Source: Candidatus Pelethomonas intestinigallinarum
Lineage (GTDB): Bacteria; Bacillota; Clostridia; Oscillospirales; Oscillospiraceae
NCBI GenBank assembly: GCA_018712665.1
Contig: DVGP01000085.1
Span: 1 to 8,789, forward strand
Length of the DNA: 8,789 nucleotides
Direction of reading: 5' to 3'
Shown one piece after another: positions 6,997 to 8,789 of the stretch. Each line of letters starts with the position of its first letter. The first letter of the stretch is position 1. The notes below the pieces were generated by a model, which saw only the letters and a program-made list of their open reading frames with translations, was not told the origin of the DNA and did not search any database. The translations under genes and the position numbers were made by a program.

Positions 6997-7015
6997 ACCT
7001 TACACAATTGTAAAG
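6997..7015 (-). promoter_or_regulatory. Putative response-regulator operator upstream of the ABC operon
   Basis: The plus strand reads ACCTTACACAATTGTAAAG, with core TTACA-CAAT-TGTAA. It matches 1501-1519 in 17 of 19 bases. On the minus strand both sites are followed by TTYGCYG and then TGTTTC at identical spacing, so the similarity extends into the promoter. It is placed just upstream of the -10 of the ABC operon. Control by the locus response regulator is inference. Confidence 0.65.
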
Positions 7016-7020
7016 TTTGT

Positions 7021-7200
7021 TGCGGAAGGCCGCCTGGGACGGACATACGCCCAATTTCAGGGGACCTGCTTTCCGCACGTTCTGATACAAGGCTGATGCG
7101 TCGCCGCACAAAGCGTGCCGCATAGAAAAACCAAGATGAGGGCTGCTCCGAAGCTCATGATTGACATTTTTCAAGCACGGCCTGACGTCAGAAACAACCC
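7021..7200. other. Structured intergenic region between the ABC operon and the DUF4430 gene
   Basis: There is no convincing gene between 6820 and 7440. This part holds several foldable inverted repeats. A long imperfect hairpin runs 7021-7077 (TGCGGAAGGC with GCTTTCCGCA, inner CCTG/CAGG). A bulged hairpin runs 7096-7123 (ATGCG/CGCAT outside GCAC/GTGC). A short stem runs 7136-7158 (ATGAG/CTCAT), and a 10-bp palindrome CTGACGTCAG sits at 7182-7191. They end at the terminator at 7202-7256. The region may be an unrecognised small RNA or a set of binding sites; no known RNA family was recognised. Confidence 0.4.
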
Positions 7201-7201
7201 C

Positions 7202-7256
7202 GCAAAAGGGCTGCGAAGAAGTGTTGTTTTCAGCACCTCTCCGCAGCCCTTTTTGC
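7202..7256. terminator. Strong bidirectional Rho-independent terminator
   Basis: AAAAGGGCTGCG (7204-7215) pairs with CGCAGCCCTTTTT (7242-7254), extended by flanking GC on both sides. The arms enclose a nested GTGTTG/CAGCAC stem closed by TTTT. The A/T runs at both ends give a U-tract in either direction. It insulates the DUF4430 promoter from upstream transcription and vice versa. Confidence 0.8.
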
Positions 7257-7360
7257 ATCAATGCAAGGAAATATGAATTGATATATCAGTTGTCCTCCAT
7301 ACCGCAATTTCGCGGTCCCAGAACATAAAAGGCGAACCCCGGCGGGATGGGAAAATAATA

Positions 7361-7389
7361 TTGTCACGGTCAGATGTTTGTGCTATACT
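7361..7389 (+). promoter_or_regulatory. Sigma-A promoter of the DUF4430/S-component operon
   Basis: TTGTCA (7361-7366) and TATACT (7384-7389) are spaced by exactly 17 bases. Transcription would start near 7396, giving a leader of only about 45 nt, too short for a cobalamin riboswitch. Confidence 0.75.
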
Positions 7390-7440
7390 GCCCCTGGCAC
7401 AGATCAAACAGACTGTAGAATTATAGGAGTTGAAAATCGC

Positions 7441-7845
7441 ATGAAGAATAAAAAAGCCATTGCCGCCGCAGCCATTATCGGCCTTGTCGCCCTGATCGGG
7501 ATCCTGTATGCAGCGTACATACATTTTGCTCCGTCAGCGGTGGCGGGTGAGAAGCACATCACCATCACCATCCAGTTTCCGGAGGAGGAAAAGCAGTACG
7601 AGCTGGATACTGACGCCGAGTACCTGCGGGAAGCCTTGGAGTCCGTCGCTGAAATCAGCGGCGAGGAGAGCGAGGAGTTCGGCTTCACTCTCTACTCCGT
7701 CGACGGCGTTACAGCAGACTTCAATACCAACAACGCCTACTGGGCCATCTATGTGGACGGAGAGTATGGCATGCTGAGCCTGGCCAACCAGCCTGTAACA
7801 GACGGCGGCAGCTACGCCATCGTGTATGAGACATATGAGGGGTAA
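7441..7845 (+). CDS. Membrane-anchored DUF4430 (transcobalamin C-terminal-like) protein
   Basis: 134 residues. The start at 7441 is chosen because it begins a clean signal anchor (MKNKK then a hydrophobic stretch, about 6-26) and follows AGGAG (7425-7429), although the spacing of 11 nt is long. An extracytoplasmic domain (about 38-132) shows the DUF4430 pattern: ITIQFPEE, a helix YLREALESVAEI, FGFTLYSVDGV, AYWAIYVDGEYG and GGSYAIVYETYE. This fold resembles the C-terminal domain of transcobalamin and intrinsic factor and is common in Firmicutes next to ECF transporter genes. There is no lipobox cysteine, so it is probably held by the uncleaved helix or released after cleavage near AVAG. It overlaps the S-component gene by 20 nt. 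A corrinoid-capturing role is inference from family and neighbour. Confidence 0.88.
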   Translation: MKNKKAIAAAAIIGLVALIGILYAAYIHFAPSAVAGEKHITITIQFPEEEKQYELDTDAEYLREALESVAEISGEESEEFGFTLYSVDGVTADFNTNNAYWAIYVDGEYGMLSLANQPVTDGGSYAIVYETYEG

Positions 7846-8353
7846 GTCCGCCCACCCGGCACACACCGTCACAGTTCTCGCTCTCTGCACCGCCCTGCTG
7901 TACAGTCAGCAGATTGCCTTGGCGTCTATACCGAACGGCGAATGTGTAACGATCCTGCTCATTGTCTTTACCCTCTACTTCCGCAGGCGCACTTTATACA
8001 TCATTTACCTCTTTGCCCTGCTGGAGGGGATCACATACGGCTTTGGGATCTGGTGGTTCATGTACCTCTATGTCTGGACCATCCTGTGGGCCATCGTGAT
8101 GCTCTTGGGCAGGCAGCCCAGGTCCTCTCTATTCTGGGCGATCATAGCCGCGTTCTTCGGACTCTTCTTCGGACTGCTCTGCAGCTTTCCCTACCTGGTC
8201 ACGGGGGGGATCGCCATGGCGTTCTCCTGGTGGATCACGGGGATTCCCTTTGACATTTCCCACTGCGTGTTCAACTTTCTGATCGTCCTGGTCCTCTTCC
8301 GCCCGCTGGACAGGCTGTTCTCGTATCTGAAATCGAAGGGCGCACTTCTCTAG
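7826..8353 (+). CDS. ECF transporter S component (substrate-specific membrane subunit)
   Basis: 175 residues, a typical length for S components, with about six hydrophobic helices (about 14-34, 40-52, 56-74, 76-95, 102-125, 146-158). The segment IPNGECVTILLIVFTLYFRRRTLYIIYLFALLEGITYG resembles uncharacterised ECF S components of Clostridia. The start at 7826 overlaps the DUF4430 gene by 20 nt; an in-frame ATG at 7835 (overlap 11 nt) is equally possible. Neither has a strong ribosome site, so translation is probably coupled. The energising EcfA/A'/T module is not in the window and must be encoded elsewhere, as in group II ECF systems. The vitamin is not readable from sequence; a corrinoid is suggested by the DUF4430 partner. 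Confidence 0.82.
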   Translation: MRHMRGKSAHPAHTVTVLALCTALLYSQQIALASIPNGECVTILLIVFTLYFRRRTLYIIYLFALLEGITYGFGIWWFMYLYVWTILWAIVMLLGRQPRSSLFWAIIAAFFGLFFGLLCSFPYLVTGGIAMAFSWWITGIPFDISHCVFNFLIVLVLFRPLDRLFSYLKSKGALL

Positions 8354-8366
8354 GCCATGTTTGAAA
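8351..8366 (-). repeat. Inverted copy of a 16-bp repeat at the S-component stop codon
   Basis: TAGGCCATGTTTGAAA is the reverse complement of 8500-8515 with one mismatch. The S-component stop codon TAG forms its first three bases. The pair encloses 133 bases of structured sequence. Confidence 0.7.
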
Positions 8367-8377
8367 AGTGTCAACAT

Positions 8378-8398
8378 GCCCAAATGCCGGGCCTTTTT
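8378..8398 (+). terminator. Candidate weak terminator of the DUF4430/S-component operon
   Basis: GCCC (8378-8381) and GGGC (8389-8392) form a short stem with a 7-nt loop, followed by CTTTTT. It is short for an intrinsic terminator but correctly placed 25 nt after the stop codon. Confidence 0.4.
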
Positions 8399-8407
8399 CC
8401 GCCATGC

Positions 8408-8456
8408 GGCGTTGATTCTCCTTGCGATACACAAAGTATCGCGGCATCAAATCGCC
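8408..8456. repeat. Multi-part hairpin in the 3' intergenic region
   Basis: A perfect GCGATAC-ACAAA-GTATCGC hairpin (8424-8442) is nested in TTGAT/ATCAA (8412-8416 with 8446-8450) and GGCG/CGCC (8408-8411 with 8453-8456). A further TGGCGA/TCGCCA stem lies at 8462-8482. This is much more symmetry than ordinary spacer DNA. Confidence 0.6.
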
Positions 8457-8499
8457 TTGCCTGGCGAAAAAATTCCTCGCCATTGGTCACATTTTCAAA

Positions 8500-8515
8500 T
8501 TTCAAACAAGGCCTA
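8500..8515 (+). repeat. Direct copy of the 16-bp repeat
   Basis: TTTCAAACAAGGCCTA. Its first 14 bases recur at 8582-8595, and it pairs as an inverted repeat with 8351-8366. Confidence 0.7.
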
Positions 8516-8581
8516 GCCACTGAATGCTCCCCGCAAATCAAGGGCGGGATCATCAACTGATTTAACACAATTCTCTCGCTT

Positions 8582-8611
8582 TTTCAAACAAGGCCCAGGC
8601 CTTGTTTAAAA
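8582..8611. repeat. Palindrome built from two more copies of the repeat
   Basis: TTTCAAACAAGGCC (8582-8595), two bases, then GGCCTTGTTT with AAAA (8598-8611). The core 10-bp arms are perfect with one mismatch further out. There is no U-tract on either side, so it is not a standard terminator. Confidence 0.7.
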
Positions 8612-8613
8612 GA

Positions 8614-8643
8614 GGGGACGCGCCGTTTTTCCGGCGCGCCCCC
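8614..8643 (+). terminator. GC-rich hairpin immediately before the next promoter
   Basis: GGGGACGCGCCG (8614-8625) pairs with CGGCGCGCCCCC (8632-8643) with one mismatch and a 6-nt loop. The T-rich TTGACTTTTTCTT follows directly. It probably insulates the downstream gene and abuts its -35 box. Confidence 0.6.
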
Positions 8644-8672
8644 TTGACTTTTTCTTGTAGATGGTCTATACT
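8644..8672 (+). promoter_or_regulatory. Strong sigma-A promoter of the radical SAM gene
   Basis: TTGACT (8644-8649) and TATACT (8667-8672) are spaced by 17 bases. Transcription would start near 8679, about 30 nt before the start codon. Confidence 0.85.
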
Positions 8673-8709
8673 CTTTTTAGAACATTTGTTTTATTAAGGA
8701 GGCGGGGCC

Positions 8710-8789
8710 ATGGACGTGATGGAAAAGCTGACGATCCTCACCGACGCCGCCAAGTACGACGCCGCCTGCACCTCCTCCGGGGCCCGCCG
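8710..8789 (+). CDS. Probable radical SAM DNA modification/repair protein, N-terminus only
   Basis: Only 26 codons are in the window. The ribosome site AAGGAGG (8696-8702) lies 7 nt before ATG. The beginning MDVMEKLTILTDAAKYDAAC followed by TSSGAR resembles the N-terminus of the putative DNA modification/repair radical SAM protein (TIGR03916 type), which starts with MEKL-IL-DAAKYD-C-SSG. The cysteine cluster that would prove the assignment lies beyond the window. Confidence 0.65.
   Translation, partial: MDVMEKLTILTDAAKYDAACTSSGAR

Noticed and set aside
7029..7040. CCGCCTGGG resembling the 3' core of the ZTP (pfl) riboswitch
   Set aside because: The upstream half of the motif and the pseudoknot partner are not present, and no purine or folate gene follows.
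7057..7070. Resemblance to a cobalamin-riboswitch B12 box (CAGGGGACCTGC)
   Set aside because: The other conserved riboswitch segments are absent. A strong terminator (7202-7256) and the promoter at 7361-7389 lie between it and the DUF4430 gene.
7161..7189. TTGACA on the plus strand as a promoter for a small RNA
   Set aside because: The expected -10 position reads GACGTC, inside the palindrome, so no promoter is supported.
6959..7261. Minus-strand open frame of 100 codons in the intergenic region
   Set aside because: It begins inside the terminator, has no ribosome site or recognisable domain, and runs through the operator and promoter of the ABC operon.

Overview
The window looks like a chromosomal segment of a GC-rich gut-type Clostridia, most likely in or near the Oscillospiraceae (Flavonifractor/Lawsonibacter-like). 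That placement is inference from base composition, strong GGAGG ribosome sites, sigma-A promoters and protein families. No phage, IS element, tRNA, rRNA or CRISPR array was seen.

Left two thirds (1-6819), all on the minus strand, in transcription order: a polar-amino-acid-type ABC transporter operon (lipoprotein 6819-6007, permease 5987-5295, ATPase 5295-4219); a two-component system with its own consensus promoter (7TMR-DISM-type sensor histidine kinase 4140-2200 overlapping an OmpR-family response regulator 2203-1535 by ATGA); and a secreted repetitive protein of the Clostridia carbohydrate-binding/beta-solenoid type (1386 to beyond the window start).

The most striking regulatory feature is a pair of near-identical 19-bp inverted-repeat sites (17 of 19 bases equal; core TTACA-N4-TGTAA). 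One lies in front of the ABC operon (6997-7015) and one in front of the secreted-protein gene (1501-1519). The core matches the published BceR-type operator pattern. The simplest model is that the kinase/regulator pair controls both flanking units, while its own promoter lacks the site. The left copy sits inside a 40-nt transcript hairpin 3 nt after the regulator stop codon, so one sequence may act both as operator DNA and as terminator or attenuator RNA.

The ABC transporter is itself odd. Its ATPase carries a C-terminal extension of about 115 residues that resembles an RsbW/HATPase_c_2 domain with degraded glycine boxes. Its binding protein has the lobe order II then I (permuted or half-tandem) and lacks the usual ligand-carboxylate arginine motif. 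Together with a 7TM-type sensor kinase, this suggests a transport-plus-sensing module rather than a plain amino acid importer.

Middle (6820-7440): a leader and divergent intergenic region with structured inverted repeats and a strong bidirectional terminator (7202-7256). Right (7441-8353), plus strand: a sigma-A promoter driving a membrane-anchored DUF4430 (transcobalamin-C-like) protein and an overlapping ECF-type S component, a likely vitamin-uptake pair. Then comes a 356-nt intergenic region with repeated palindromes and hairpins (8354-8709), a strong promoter, and the first 26 codons of a probable radical SAM DNA modification/repair protein.
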